A stretch of 48,725 nt of DNA from Salinimicrobium catena (GCF_900102915.1 NZ_FNGG01000012.1:1-48725), one strand, 5' to 3'; shown: positions 1 to 11,100, numbered from the stretch's first letter. The notes: generated from the letters alone by a model not told the origin. A program made the numbers and translations.

Positions 1-593
1 TTATCGGCTTCATCTGTAACAACTGAAGTGTCAGGAGCAGGTACGTCAGCTGCACACTGAACATTGATTGGTGTAGGGTTGCTTGCCATTGGTTTTTCAT
101 CGTCAGATATAATTACTAGTTGGTCATCAGTAATCAAATTTCCCGTAATAGGATCTGTAGCTCTCCATTCCACCACTGTAATGCCTAACTGGAAAGCATA
201 AATTGCAGGATCAATTTCTACTCCATTTACATAGGGGGTTGCTGTTATTTCAGTGCACCCAACAGCTGTAGCCGTGCCAATATCATTGAGAACTGCAGAA
301 CAGTCTCCAGTTCCATCAAAGCTTGTATTTTTCTTTATTTCTGCTGGTGCCGTGACGATGCAGGCACTGTCTTCACTGTTCATTGTAGAATTGAGCGAAG
401 GAGAGGATAAGTTCATATCCGGGGTCGAAATATTCTTTGCTACTTCTGTAGCAATAGCCAGTTTTCCAGAATCTTTCTCTGATATTATAAGTTCGGTAGG
501 GGCAGTATTTGAGGCAGTTAATAATATAAAAGAAAAAAATGCAAAGCCTGAAAATAATTTTCCAACCTTTACAAATTGAGTAGTTTTACCCAT
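1..593 (-). CDS. HYR-like secreted surface protein, N-terminal part (cut by window edge)
   Basis: An open frame runs leftward from an ATG at 593-591 to the window start without a stop, giving about 197 residues of a longer protein. The N-terminus (MGKTTQFVKVGKLFSG, then a run of F, I and L ending near TASNTAP) looks like a signal peptide. The last visible stretch reads DDEKP...PINVQCAADVPAPDTSVVTDEAD, the typical beginning of a HYR (hyalin repeat) domain with its conserved Asp-Pro start and Cys. Such proteins in Flavobacteriia are usually very large, cell-surface and T9SS-exported. That fate is inferred here because the C-terminus is outside the window. It lies downstream of, and co-directional with, the giant surface protein, but a hairpin terminator separates them. 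Confidence 0.75.
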   Translation of the reverse strand, partial: MGKTTQFVKVGKLFSGFAFFSFILLTASNTAPTELIISEKDSGKLAIATEVAKNISTPDMNLSSPSLNSTMNSEDSACIVTAPAEIKKNTSFDGTGDCSAVLNDIGTATAVGCTEITATPYVNGVEIDPAIYAFQLGITVVEWRATDPITGNLITDDQLVIISDDEKPMASNPTPINVQCAADVPAPDTSVVTDEAD

Positions 594-772
594 AGGCGGT
601 CTTTTACGTGTAAGTTAACACCTTTTTAACCTCAATATTAGGTCTTTAACTACAAATTAATATTGCTTTTCGTTGAAAGGAAGAAAAAATTAGGTGAATG
701 GTAAATAAATAAAGATCAGGAGGATATATCTGACAAAAAAAGGTTAATTGATCAATAATATTATAAAAAGAA

Positions 773-791
773 GCCCCGGAATTTCCGGGGC
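773..791 (-). terminator. Intrinsic terminator of the giant surface protein gene
   Basis: The stem GCCCCGGA / TCCGGGGC with a 3-nt loop lies 31 nt past the stop of the 3347-residue gene. On the minus strand it is followed by TTCTTTTTAT. This is a classical rho-independent layout. Confidence 0.85.
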
Positions 792-821
792 CAAAAATCT
801 GGTAGTCGTATAATTAAGTCA

Positions 822-3800
822 TCATTCAAGGATCACCTTCTTCGTCCTTATTCCTTTTTCGGAGTGCACTTTCACAATATATACCCCGGAACTGAACCTT
901 TTAACCGGTAACCTCAATTCTTTTTCTGCAGGTACATCGTAGAAAACATGAAGTTGCTGTCCCAGAACGTTGTTCAAATAGATCCTTTCAATGTTAAGCA
1001 GTTCCGGATTCTTGACAAGAATTTCCCTGCTGCCATTTACATAAAGGATCTCAAATTCCCCTGCTTCCGGTACCTCAGGCTCTTCCACAACCACGGCATT
1101 AGGATCTTTAAATATCACTTTGAACCTATTGTGATAAGTTCCTGTGTCTGAGGTAGCCCGGTAGGCATTTTTCCTTAGGTCATGATTCACCTCCAATAAA
1201 CTGTCCTTGAGGAATATTTCGAGATCATCGGGTATATTCTTCAAGTTGTCAATGCTGATAACGATGTTTCCTTCTTCATGGACTTTCATGCCCAGAGCAA
1301 GTTCGCGGTCTGCATTAAAATCTTCCACGGCCTGAATTACAAATTCATAGTTATTAAAATACCAGTACATATCTTCCGCATTATCTTCTATAAGTGGAGC
1401 ATCATAACCTAAATCGAAACCATCTGAAGTATTAGGATCGGCTGTTACCAGTAGCTGTCGGTGATATCCCATAGGAGATTTAAATTTCAGCCAGATCTTC
1501 TGGCGGGTGTCTTCGGAAGCTTGTTTTTCAGAGGATTGAGAAGTAGCCGTTTCCGGACCTTTCTTTTCCTGGGAGTGGAAAATTGATTGATTACTTCCGT
1601 TCTCTCTCTCATAAATCCGTTGCCGGTTTCGGAAGATTATATCCCCACCTGAAACAGTAATTCCTGTGGCTGCTTCAATTTCGGCATCCAGTACGGTGTT
1701 GACGAAGAATCCCTGGGCGACAGGAATAAACTCACCGGGTTCAGTTGTTCCTTTCTGGTCATTGGCAAGTATTCGTTCATCATTCGAAATGGCAACCACA
1801 CCTCCGGCTAAAGTCCACGTGGCATATCCTCCAATGTATTGTTCTAAATAATGTGTACGTCCGGCAAAATGATCCCAATAATAAATAGCGCCGTTAAAGA
1901 TATTACTCGTGTTTCGCCCTCCGCTCACATCTTTCATATTATCTAGAATAAATTCTTTTGCACTAATAGCAGAAGGATAAGGATTCCCTACCAAATAATT
2001 TTGGTTTTTGCTGACGGCGCGGGTAAAATTTCCATTGTGAGGTTTTCCTTTAAAGACATAGTTCTGGAGGTCATTTAAGCCTACTGTACCGTCTGTTCCT
2101 TTCATGGTATAGCCTTCCCCCGTGGCCAGGGTTCCTGTAGAACCAATATGGAACCACTCCTCATAAATATCGGCTGTTCCTAAGAATTTCCAGATCCAGT
2201 AGTTACTGATCGTTATTGGATTAGTTCTGCCATTATCAGCAATGTGATACCGGTCGTCAAAGGTAATTGGCTGTGGAGATGCTGAATTTGTACCATCCAA
2301 TAGCACTTGGGCTACAGAATAATCAGCATTGTTGGCCGCTCCCTGGGCGCTTACCGGACTGGACCAGTAGTTGTAGTTGAAGCTGAGCATTTTTCCCTGC
2401 TGGTCGCGTTCAAGCCATCCCGCACTGGCTTCATCCAGAATACTTCCTTCATCCTGTAAGAGTTGGGATTCACCAACCAGGTCCATATTTCCGTCCAGCA
2501 AGAGGTAATGCGTAACCCGCATCATCTGTCCGCTGTTGGTTTCATCCATAGTTGAGGAAGGGTTGGCCATGGTAATGAGTTTATTTACAGTCATGGACTT
2601 AAGACCGAGCAACGTGATATCTTTATTACCAGAATCAATATTGTGGTTAGTAATGGCAATGTTCCATTCTATCGGATCGCCTGTCACTCCGGCACTGTTC
2701 GGCGGATCCCAAACGTCGGGTCTTATCCAGGTATCGTCGGTTTCCCAAATCTGCCCGTCAATCGCAGAAATATAGGGCAGGGGTGCGGTGTTCTGCTGAT
2801 TTGTGGTCATGTTGTGCAGTCTTCCCGGAACTGAATTCACAGCCAGGTCTGGAGTCTCGCCAAATTGCGGCATGAGTGCAGGATCAAAGCTTACAAGGTT
2901 AGCGGGGTCGGGATCTTCTGAGATCAGCCTGTAGTATCCTGCCAGATCTGAATAAGTAAGTCCTTCAGGCACAGGCATGGGAATCTGTTCTCCCATCTCC
3001 GCTCCGTTGTTTATAAGGCGTTGGTTCATCATGAACCTAATTTGATCCTGTGTAAGATCGGATTTCCAAATACGTACTTCCTCGATCCAACCGGAGAAGT
3101 GATTGGAGGTCAATTTTGATGATGGATCCCATTTTGCGCCAATAATCGTTTTATTTCCCCCATGTCCATTAACAGAAATGTTTCCTGAAGCAATGCCATC
3201 AATCCACAGGTTTCCGTTATTTGCTACGGCAATGTGGTACCATCTGTTATTTTTTTGAATCCCGGCAACTAAAAGATCCGCCATCGCTATTTCAAATCCC
3301 GGTCCACTAATAACAGTTCCAGTAGATGCATCCGTATTTCCCGAATTATCATCAAAAGGTCGGTCGAATGGTCTTATCCAGGCTTCAATAAAATAATTTC
3401 CTGTATAGTTGTTTCCTAGATCCACATAATCGTCAACCCCGTCAAAATCCAGTGTAGTACAATCCAGAATCTCAAAATTAACGGGTGTTTGAGTGGGTTC
3501 ACAAGGAGAATCCTCATCCGGGGTGATGGTCCATTGAAGACTGAATGCCCCGCCCATTCCGGGATCAAAAATTGCATTAGGGTCTGTGATTGACGGATCA
3601 AAATGCTCTTCTGAAAAAGTGTATCCGTCAGGGCTATTAATTACTTCCCAGGCCACTGTTGATGCATCTTCCGCAGGGAATTCAGTGATAACCCCCTGAG
3701 CGGCCCCTTCCATTATTCCGGTAAGCGGTACACTACTGGTACCGCAGCTGCCGATCTCGGCGGTAGCGGAGGTGGTGTAAGTGTCGAATACATAAACCTG

Positions 3801-6800
3801 AATTGTGGCCATATTCTCCGCGCTTTGGCAAGGATCTCCATTGGTGTCAAATACTAAGGCTGTCTGCACTTCAAAATAGTTCCAGCCTATTTTAGTAGGA
3901 GTGTAGGTGACCGTATTTTGATTGACATCTCCTATTTGGTCCAATTCATTATTTGGATCATCAAGATCGTCATCATAATACCAGATCAATTGTACATTAT
4001 CAGGATCCTGAGGAATTCCAATATCATCTATGGTATAAATTCCACCGGTGGATCCGTCATAAAGCCATCTGATTCTCAGATTGCCCATTCCTGCATACTT
4101 GCTCATATCTATGGACATCTTATTCAGGGGCCGGCTTTCAAGATCGCCGTCTCCAAAAGAAGCATAATTTTCGCTTACATTCGGACCTCCCATCACAAAA
4201 AGTGGTTCGTCTACGTAAGTGTTTCCACCATCTAATGAAATCTGGACTTTTATGGTATCCCCAGGGGTCAAATTATATGCCTGATCAAAAGTGAGTACAG
4301 GATCATCTGTAGCATAGAGGTTGAATACAGGTGTTTCTAAAGTTGAAGGGTTATTACCCGAAACTATGGCAAATCCCTTATTTCCTTCGTCTCCAGAACT
4401 TGAATCAAATAACTGGTACATTGTGCTTCCCGGATTATCAGGATCAGCCATAATATACTCATGTGGATTCGTCCTCATCCATCGATCGGGACGGGTATTG
4501 TCCGCCGCAGATTCGAAGGTATATTCGGTGTTGTTGTCGAAGCGCATCACTCTCCAGCCATGATTGGCGATGGAAGAATTGTCAAAAGCACCGCCCTGGA
4601 AGACACCATACCCACCATAGCCGGTACCGGCATTTAGTGTCACGATGTCTCCAAGACAAATTTCCCCGGGAGAAGCGGTGACCGGATTAGGAGCTATATC
4701 TGAAGGGATAATACTTAAGGTGGCGGTTTCGGAATATACATTTGGTTCACAAGCGCCACTTTGAACCTCTACTCTGAACATAGTGGATTCATTAGCACTG
4801 GCATCGATTACTTGCTGGCCCGAAAGAGTGGTTCCGGTATAGGGTTCGCTCCCCTCCATAATAGTGACCCATTCAGTACCCGAATTTCTTCTATACTGCC
4901 AGGCTACAATTTGCCCAACGTATTCACCTGAGGTGTGCAAGGGTACCAGGTAATCTGAAGTAGGGAATTCACACATCATAAATACTCTGTCGGTACCCTT
5001 GAACAAAAGTCCGCCGGCCAGTGGTTCCGGATCGATCACCAATAAATGCTCTTCAGAATAAACTTCCTCGCAAACACCATTAGTAAGTACTGCCCTAAAA
5101 CGCGTGTTCTCGGAAAAGCCCATACTGGAGAAGTCCAGGCTTGTGGTGGTATTCGCAATTGCAGTCCATTCGGTGGCTGAACCGGTAAGGTACTCCCAAC
5201 GATCGATTGAACCTGCAGACTCAATAAGGGTAAGCGTTCCTGAAGGATCTGTAATACATACACTTGCCGGGCCATCAATGCTTCCGCCTACAGGACGGTC
5301 ATCCACTGATATGGTGAATTCTTCTGTATTGATACACCCATTCGAATTGGAAGCAGTAATGGTGTAGGTAGTTGTCTCTGCCGGTGTCAGAGTGACAGTA
5401 CTCCCGGTAAGCGGATCACCCGAATTACTAGTCCAGTCCCAACTGAAGGTGGTTGAGCCATCAGTGACATTCGCATCGGAAGCCGTCACATCGATACTAT
5501 CTCCTGAGCATATAGTCGTATTTTCAGGAGGAGTGATGTTCGGAAGCTGATTGATGGTTATGTCAATGACTGCCTGGTCTCCTTCGCAACCTTCTGCGCT
5601 GGTCTGACTGACCCAGTATTGGAGTGTTCCTGCAGCGGTGGTCGGAGGAACCGGTGCGGAAGCTAACGGAGTGGTGGAAGTCGCACTGTCATACCAGTTC
5701 AGGCTGGCACCTGTATCCGGAGTAGCTGTAAGGGCACTGGCAGTTTCTCCCATACAATAAGAAATCGCACTCTCATCCGCGGTAAGGGCGGGTGCTGAAG
5801 GCCTGGTGTTAACCGTCACCTTAATGGTAGACAGTTCACTTTCACAATACAACGGGGTTTGAGAAACATAATAGAAGAATTCCCCGGCCACATCTGTTGG
5901 TGGAACCGGCGCGATCTCTGAAGGCGTTTCATCTTCAGGGCTGTCGTACCAGAGAAGGTTGGTTCCCTCTGCAGTGAGCGCAGTGGCCTCTTCATTTAAA
6001 CAATAAACCACATCTTTTACACCCGGACCCGTGGGAATAGGTTCTACTTCCAGTAGGAATGCATTGGAGGTAGCCGTCGGACAGGAAAATCCATTGTCAG
6101 AACCATCAATATGAACTGCATACCTATTTTCGTCGGCTTCGACAATGTTATTAATGGTGAGGGTTCCGATATACACTTCAGTCCCTGTGCCATTGTAATT
6201 CGGATCAATGTCTAAAGATTCTTCTATTTTGTTGCCATCAACCGTCACCGGACTTCCATCTCCGTACACCCATGTAAAGCTTAAAGGCGCCCCATTGGCA
6301 TGGGCCACAAAGCGGAATTGCACACTCTCAATACCAGTCTCACAAACTCTGACATCTTCCGCAGGTTCAATGATCACAATATCTTCATCCACGTTCAGGG
6401 TGACCACGTCCGAATCCACTTTAGATTCCTCTGTAGGAGTACAGGCGTTAGTACCCGATACCCTAACAAAGTACTGTCCGGCATCCTCGGAGGTGGCAAC
6501 AGGAAGATCGAGGACAGGTCCTTCAGCCCCTGCAATTGGACTTCCATCCTTAAACCACTGGTAGGTCAGGTTATCTCCTGTGGCAGTTATGGAGAACTGT
6601 GCATCCTGGGTGGAGCAGATTCCCACGTTAAAGGGTTGGGCAGTGATTTTCACTTCCTCATAAATGCTTATTGGCAGACTGATGGTTTCTTCTGGGCATC
6701 CGCCGTAGGCAGGAATGGTATAAGTGATCACATAATCCCCTGGGGTCTGTCCCTGGGGAGTGAAGGCCCCGGTGCTGGAATTTATGGTCAAACCAGTTGC

Positions 6801-9800
6801 AGAAAAAGTTCCGCCACTAAAAGTTCCGGTTCCGTTCAGAGTGGGAGTATAGGAAGTTGCATCAGCTGTACAAAATTCGGTCTGCCCGTCGGTAAAGGAC
6901 ATGGTTACATCTGGATCAGGTGCAACGGTAATTGTGGCTGATCCTGATACAGAGGTGCTACACATAGGATCATCAGGATAGGTTACTGACTGAAGCGTAT
7001 AGACATAGTCGGTATCCACACCTGAGGTAGCTACCAGGGCGCCGGTGTTCAATACACCTGCTCCGCTGGCATCCAGGTTAAAGGTTTGGGAAGCGGTATT
7101 GTCATTATTGATCGTATAGGTTACAACCCCGTTAGGAATTCCGTTCTGGAAAATGATATCGGCAGAAGTTCCGCTACAGATCGAAGCGTCCCCGGAAATG
7201 GTCACCGTGGGAGTTTCTCGTACGGTCAAGGTAGCCGCAGAGGAGGTTACCTGATCACAGGTGTAGTCTGAAGGACCGCTAATTTCCACGTAATAATCAC
7301 CACTATCCGTTAATGCAGCACTTGTAAACTGAAGACTTGCAGAAGTTGCACCACCGATTGCAGTACCTGATCCCGGTGTGCCTTTAAACCACTGGTAGGT
7401 GAAACCGGTTCCAAGAGGACTTCCTCCTGATGTAGCCTCTACGGTAAATTCAGCTGTACCAGCTTCACAGGCGATCTGGGCGATCGGCTGGCTCTGTATT
7501 ACAATGTTTTCATCTACAACCAGGCTAGCTGCAGCCGAAGTTTCCGGAGCACAAGGATCCGTGCCGCTTACAACTACCAGGTAATCCCCTGCGTCAGAAA
7601 CGCTCAGTCCACTAAGGGATAAGATATTAGAAGTACCTCCGGCAACCTCATTTCCTGCCGTAACGGCTCCTTTATACCATTGGTAGGTCAGGCCTTCACC
7701 TGAAGCCTGTACTTCGAATTGTGCGCTACCTCCTTCACAGGCCCTGACTGCCACGGGTTCTGTGGTGATGACTACTTTTTCCCGGATGGTCACCTCGGTG
7801 GTCACTGGAATCTCCTGACAGCCTCCGCTTGCGGGAATGGTGTAAGTGACGGTATAGGTTCCCGACGTACTTAACGAAGGATTGATTTCTCCTGTGGTTG
7901 AATTTATCCTGACTTCTGCAGGCGCAGTGAATGTGCCACCTGTATAATTATCCGTACCAGTCAGTGTGACGGGGAGGGAGGTTCCAGAGGTACAGGCATT
8001 GGAATAGGAAATCTCGGCGGTTGGAATTTGGGTAACCGTAATGGTTGCAGAGCCTGAGATATTTCCAGAGCATGCAGGAGCATCGGTATATACGGCACTC
8101 ACTAAATCATACGTGGTGTTTTGGGTCAGCACGCCGCTATCGAGAATGACTTCACCTGAAGGTCCGATAGTGATTTTTTGACTGGTTCCACCATTGACGG
8201 TATAGGTGACCTGGGTATTGGGACTGCCGGTAAAAGTAAGAGGTGAGGTGGTTCCAGAGCAGATGGTGGCATCACCTGAAAGGGAAACAGCTGGATTGTC
8301 CCTGAAAAAGATGATCATTTCGTCCTCGCCGGGCCCACAGGCCCCCACCGGAGCATCTGTAGTTACCGTGATCACAACCTGCTCAAGGTTGTCAATGTCC
8401 TGTTGACTTGGTTTATATTTTATACTGTAAGTATCTACTTTTCCATTTGGTATTCCGATAAAACTTCCTGTCCCGGAGGAGGAAGCATTAATTTTCATTT
8501 TACTGCCATTAAAATTCACAAAGCCTTCAATAGTAATATCGGCCGTGGTTCGACATACGGTTTTATCCTCTCCGGCATCTACCTGGACATAGTCTGAAAG
8601 GACTATGTTGTCATAGGTTTGTCGCGAACTGGGACCGCAAATATTTACCGCTTCCACATAAATTGTTTCATTTGTGTTATACTTTGCACTGGCAGTGACT
8701 TTTACGGTAATATTCTCGGTGTCTTTTCCTTCAGTTATTTCCCAGCCATTAGGAAGTATCCAGTTGTAGCTGTCTGCATCACCTGCATCTGTAACCGAAA
8801 AGGTGATACCTGTGGCCGGTGGGCAAATAGGATCGTTTGACTCAGTTCCTGTATCCCACAAACTTGAGGAGATTTCTCCTGGGGTGGAAGGAACAGCATC
8901 CACGCTGGATACCGGTAAGCTAATGGTTTCAGCACTTGGCCCGCAATGATTTTTAGCATAAACTGTAATTGCACCATCATCTGTGCCTGCATTTACTGTG
9001 ATCTGGTTTGCCAAAGGATCTGCACTTGTAATAGTCCAATCTCCCGGTACGCTCCAAATGTATTCTGTAGCATACTCAACAGCAGGAATGGAGTATACCA
9101 GGCCCGTGTCCTCATGACAAACTGAAGTAGGACCATCAATGGAGATGTCCCCCATTTGTGGTGCAGGATTCTGGATGCTGACGGCAAAAGAATCGGAAAC
9201 GCTTCCGCAGTGATCATTATTGATCGTAACGGTAATATCCCCATCATCATTCAGATTTCCAGCTGTAGCTGTTATTTCGTTTGGGTTCGTATTTACTGTA
9301 TATGACCATCCTTGTGGTACTGTCCAGGTATAGGTATCTGCCTTGGCATCTGCAGGAACACTGAATACTATTTCCTCTCCCGGACAGAAATTTGGGGCGT
9401 CAACATGAGATGTGCTTATCGAAACAGCATCAGGCGCCCCGGTATAGATCTCAACCTGGAATTCTTCGGTATATTGACTTTCGCCGCATTCATTGATGGC
9501 CCGCACCTGAAGAGTACCGCTACCCGTGCTTCCTCCGGAAACATTTACACTCGTACCGGTAGCTGCGCCATCAATACTCAGATTTCCTGAGGTGACCCAT
9601 TCGTAACTATCGGCAAAATCAACATCGGCAATGCCATATGTATTGTTAGAGGTATTAGGACAGAGAATATTTTCTCCAGTAATACTACCAGGTGTATCTG
9701 GCGCACCGGCATTGACCGTAATACTAAAGGTCTTCTCTGCGCTATCCCCACATTCATTTGACGCCCGTACAGAAAGAGAAAAACTTCCCTGGCTATCAAA

Positions 9801-10865
9801 GGTTATTGGCAGGGAAGGATCAGTCGTAGTTACAGTACTATTGTCATGAAGGGTCCAGATGTACTCATCGGCATCAGCGATTGCTGAAAATGAATAGGAA
9901 TTCTCTACCCCCGGACATACCAGTTCTGGAATGGAAATGGTCCCGGGTTGAGCTGGTGCTCCCGCATTGACCGTTAGATTGGTGGTCTGTTTGGTACTGG
10001 TACCGCATTCATTGACCGCCTGCACAGACAGGGAATGGTCGCCGGCAGTAGCAATGGCCAGGTCAAGATCGGGACCAGAAGTAGTCCGGGTCGAATTATC
10101 TGGCAAAGTCCAGAGGTAAGAGGTGGCGTCAGTTACGGCTGCAACGCTATAAGTGTAATTCACTCCGGGACATATAAGCGTGGGTAGGGAAATATTTCCC
10201 GGCTGTACCGGGGTGCCCGGTTTTAAGCTAATGCTGTTGGAAGTAGCTTGTGCGGTTGAAGAGATCACGCAGGCAAGGCTGCTGGTCATCACCACCTTAA
10301 CCGTATTAGAACTTTGATCAAGTCCCGTAGTGCTGAAAGTGTTGGAAGTGCCTTCCTGGGTCGGAGTGGTTTCTGAATTAATATACCAGGCAAACGTCGG
10401 ATTGTCGCCACCATAGGTTTGTGAAGCTGTGAATGTTACCGTTTCTTCTGGGCAAATTGAAGTTTTATCTGCAGAAATTGAAACCGTGGGTGTTCTATTG
10501 GTGTTGACAGTAATAGTTAGTTCATTACTATACCTTTTGACTGTGGAATCGCAGGTAGAGGTAATAGTCAGTCTTATTTTTTTTCCGTTATCGGTACTAG
10601 AGAACTGGTGCGTAAGGGTGGGTTGATCTGCATTAGAAATTGGATTACCCCCCAGGGTCCACTGGTATGTAAGGTCTTCTCCAGAATAATTTGAGATGGA
10701 GGAATTAAAGGAGAGGTCATCTCCATCACATATAGTTCTGCTTTGTTCAGTGGAGATACTGACCGAAGTGTTTTCTGTAAAGTCTGTACAATCCTGAGCT
10801 GCAGCCTGCTGGTGGACAACCAAGAATAGGAACAGAAAAGGAAAAAAGAGTAATTTTTTCGCCAT
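822..10865 (-). CDS. Giant T9SS-secreted surface protein with PKD/Ig-like repeats, LamG domain and C-terminal sorting signal
   Basis: This 3347-residue protein starts with a signal peptide (MAKKLLFFPFLFLFLVVHQQ, cleaved near AAAQD). Residues about 215-700 hold PKD-like repeats of 83-90 residues, each opening with a PG-x-IS...CPG type motif and ending in a 'NECG' turn. Ig-like modules with 'TYQWFKG' and 'DSGDYYV' motifs follow at about 1025-1220 and 1400-1490. Two 'YC...LNWYDS...PVPPT' modules of the type found in gliding-associated adhesins follow from about 1610. A jelly-roll-like segment sits near 2120-2290 and a LamG/concanavalin-like domain at about 2470-2620 (LDFDGVDDYVDLG). The last ~80 residues (from about 3268: NVLGQQ..., FSSGVYIVKVHSEKG, KKVILE) are a type A T9SS sorting domain. 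It is probably exported through the outer membrane and anchored at the surface, with an adhesion or glycan-binding role; that role is inferred. Confidence 0.93.
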   Translation of the reverse strand: MAKKLLFFPFLFLFLVVHQQAAAQDCTDFTENTSVSISTEQSRTICDGDDLSFNSSISNYSGEDLTYQWTLGGNPISNADQPTLTHQFSSTDNGKKIRLTITSTCDSTVKRYSNELTITVNTNRTPTVSISADKTSICPEETVTFTASQTYGGDNPTFAWYINSETTPTQEGTSNTFSTTGLDQSSNTVKVVMTSSLACVISSTAQATSNSISLKPGTPVQPGNISLPTLICPGVNYTYSVAAVTDATSYLWTLPDNSTRTTSGPDLDLAIATAGDHSLSVQAVNECGTSTKQTTNLTVNAGAPAQPGTISIPELVCPGVENSYSFSAIADADEYIWTLHDNSTVTTTDPSLPITFDSQGSFSLSVRASNECGDSAEKTFSITVNAGAPDTPGSITGENILCPNTSNNTYGIADVDFADSYEWVTSGNLSIDGAATGTSVNVSGGSTGSGTLQVRAINECGESQYTEEFQVEIYTGAPDAVSISTSHVDAPNFCPGEEIVFSVPADAKADTYTWTVPQGWSYTVNTNPNEITATAGNLNDDGDITVTINNDHCGSVSDSFAVSIQNPAPQMGDISIDGPTSVCHEDTGLVYSIPAVEYATEYIWSVPGDWTITSADPLANQITVNAGTDDGAITVYAKNHCGPSAETISLPVSSVDAVPSTPGEISSSLWDTGTESNDPICPPATGITFSVTDAGDADSYNWILPNGWEITEGKDTENITVKVTASAKYNTNETIYVEAVNICGPSSRQTYDNIVLSDYVQVDAGEDKTVCRTTADITIEGFVNFNGSKMKINASSSGTGSFIGIPNGKVDTYSIKYKPSQQDIDNLEQVVITVTTDAPVGACGPGEDEMIIFFRDNPAVSLSGDATICSGTTSPLTFTGSPNTQVTYTVNGGTSQKITIGPSGEVILDSGVLTQNTTYDLVSAVYTDAPACSGNISGSATITVTQIPTAEISYSNACTSGTSLPVTLTGTDNYTGGTFTAPAEVRINSTTGEINPSLSTSGTYTVTYTIPASGGCQEIPVTTEVTIREKVVITTEPVAVRACEGGSAQFEVQASGEGLTYQWYKGAVTAGNEVAGGTSNILSLSGLSVSDAGDYLVVVSGTDPCAPETSAAASLVVDENIVIQSQPIAQIACEAGTAEFTVEATSGGSPLGTGFTYQWFKGTPGSGTAIGGATSASLQFTSAALTDSGDYYVEISGPSDYTCDQVTSSAATLTVRETPTVTISGDASICSGTSADIIFQNGIPNGVVTYTINNDNTASQTFNLDASGAGVLNTGALVATSGVDTDYVYTLQSVTYPDDPMCSTSVSGSATITVAPDPDVTMSFTDGQTEFCTADATSYTPTLNGTGTFSGGTFSATGLTINSSTGAFTPQGQTPGDYVITYTIPAYGGCPEETISLPISIYEEVKITAQPFNVGICSTQDAQFSITATGDNLTYQWFKDGSPIAGAEGPVLDLPVATSEDAGQYFVRVSGTNACTPTEESKVDSDVVTLNVDEDIVIIEPAEDVRVCETGIESVQFRFVAHANGAPLSFTWVYGDGSPVTVDGNKIEESLDIDPNYNGTGTEVYIGTLTINNIVEADENRYAVHIDGSDNGFSCPTATSNAFLLEVEPIPTGPGVKDVVYCLNEEATALTAEGTNLLWYDSPEDETPSEIAPVPPTDVAGEFFYYVSQTPLYCESELSTIKVTVNTRPSAPALTADESAISYCMGETASALTATPDTGASLNWYDSATSTTPLASAPVPPTTAAGTLQYWVSQTSAEGCEGDQAVIDITINQLPNITPPENTTICSGDSIDVTASDANVTDGSTTFSWDWTSNSGDPLTGSTVTLTPAETTTYTITASNSNGCINTEEFTISVDDRPVGGSIDGPASVCITDPSGTLTLIESAGSIDRWEYLTGSATEWTAIANTTTSLDFSSMGFSENTRFRAVLTNGVCEEVYSEEHLLVIDPEPLAGGLLFKGTDRVFMMCEFPTSDYLVPLHTSGEYVGQIVAWQYRRNSGTEWVTIMEGSEPYTGTTLSGQQVIDASANESTMFRVEVQSGACEPNVYSETATLSIIPSDIAPNPVTASPGEICLGDIVTLNAGTGYGGYGVFQGGAFDNSSIANHGWRVMRFDNNTEYTFESAADNTRPDRWMRTNPHEYIMADPDNPGSTMYQLFDSSSGDEGNKGFAIVSGNNPSTLETPVFNLYATDDPVLTFDQAYNLTPGDTIKVQISLDGGNTYVDEPLFVMGGPNVSENYASFGDGDLESRPLNKMSIDMSKYAGMGNLRIRWLYDGSTGGIYTIDDIGIPQDPDNVQLIWYYDDDLDDPNNELDQIGDVNQNTVTYTPTKIGWNYFEVQTALVFDTNGDPCQSAENMATIQVYVFDTYTTSATAEIGSCGTSSVPLTGIMEGAAQGVITEFPAEDASTVAWEVINSPDGYTFSEEHFDPSITDPNAIFDPGMGGAFSLQWTITPDEDSPCEPTQTPVNFEILDCTTLDFDGVDDYVDLGNNYTGNYFIEAWIRPFDRPFDDNSGNTDASTGTVISGPGFEIAMADLLVAGIQKNNRWYHIAVANNGNLWIDGIASGNISVNGHGGNKTIIGAKWDPSSKLTSNHFSGWIEEVRIWKSDLTQDQIRFMMNQRLINNGAEMGEQIPMPVPEGLTYSDLAGYYRLISEDPDPANLVSFDPALMPQFGETPDLAVNSVPGRLHNMTTNQQNTAPLPYISAIDGQIWETDDTWIRPDVWDPPNSAGVTGDPIEWNIAITNHNIDSGNKDITLLGLKSMTVNKLITMANPSSTMDETNSGQMMRVTHYLLLDGNMDLVGESQLLQDEGSILDEASAGWLERDQQGKMLSFNYNYWSSPVSAQGAANNADYSVAQVLLDGTNSASPQPITFDDRYHIADNGRTNPITISNYWIWKFLGTADIYEEWFHIGSTGTLATGEGYTMKGTDGTVGLNDLQNYVFKGKPHNGNFTRAVSKNQNYLVGNPYPSAISAKEFILDNMKDVSGGRNTSNIFNGAIYYWDHFAGRTHYLEQYIGGYATWTLAGGVVAISNDERILANDQKGTTEPGEFIPVAQGFFVNTVLDAEIEAATGITVSGGDIIFRNRQRIYERENGSNQSIFHSQEKKGPETATSQSSEKQASEDTRQKIWLKFKSPMGYHRQLLVTADPNTSDGFDLGYDAPLIEDNAEDMYWYFNNYEFVIQAVEDFNADRELALGMKVHEEGNIVISIDNLKNIPDDLEIFLKDSLLEVNHDLRKNAYRATSDTGTYHNRFKVIFKDPNAVVVEEPEVPEAGEFEILYVNGSREILVKNPELLNIERIYLNNVLGQQLHVFYDVPAEKELRLPVKRFSSGVYIVKVHSEKGIRTKKVILE

Positions 10866-10906
10866 AGCAAACAGTTTTTGTAAATTCTGGGGGAGGTAAA
10901 AACGTT

Positions 10907-10916
10907 CTCGATCGAG
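10907..10916. promoter_or_regulatory. Palindrome CTCGATCGAG upstream of the giant surface protein
   Basis: This perfect 10-bp palindrome lies 42 nt upstream of the giant gene's ATG, flanked by imperfectly matching AAC/GTT ends. It could be an operator. The 282-bp spacer holds no other gene, and I found no strong TAnnTTTG box in it. Function is a guess. Confidence 0.3.
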
Positions 10917-11100
10917 TGTTTAACAACCTAATTTACAGCTTATTTGCCAAAATATATAAGTAAATCGGTGAAGGGGGTTAAAAAACGTTTAACATGATAT
11001 TATGTTGATAATCAATCAGTTTTAACCTTTTTGTAGTCCGAAAAAGACGACCAAAAACAGGATTCTATTTGTTAAGAATTTTAACGCATGGACATAAAAA

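Noticed and set aside
6300-6941. A 213-residue open frame antisense to the giant surface protein
   Set aside because: Composition is low-quality and it mirrors the repeats of the real gene; no promoter or domain is visible.
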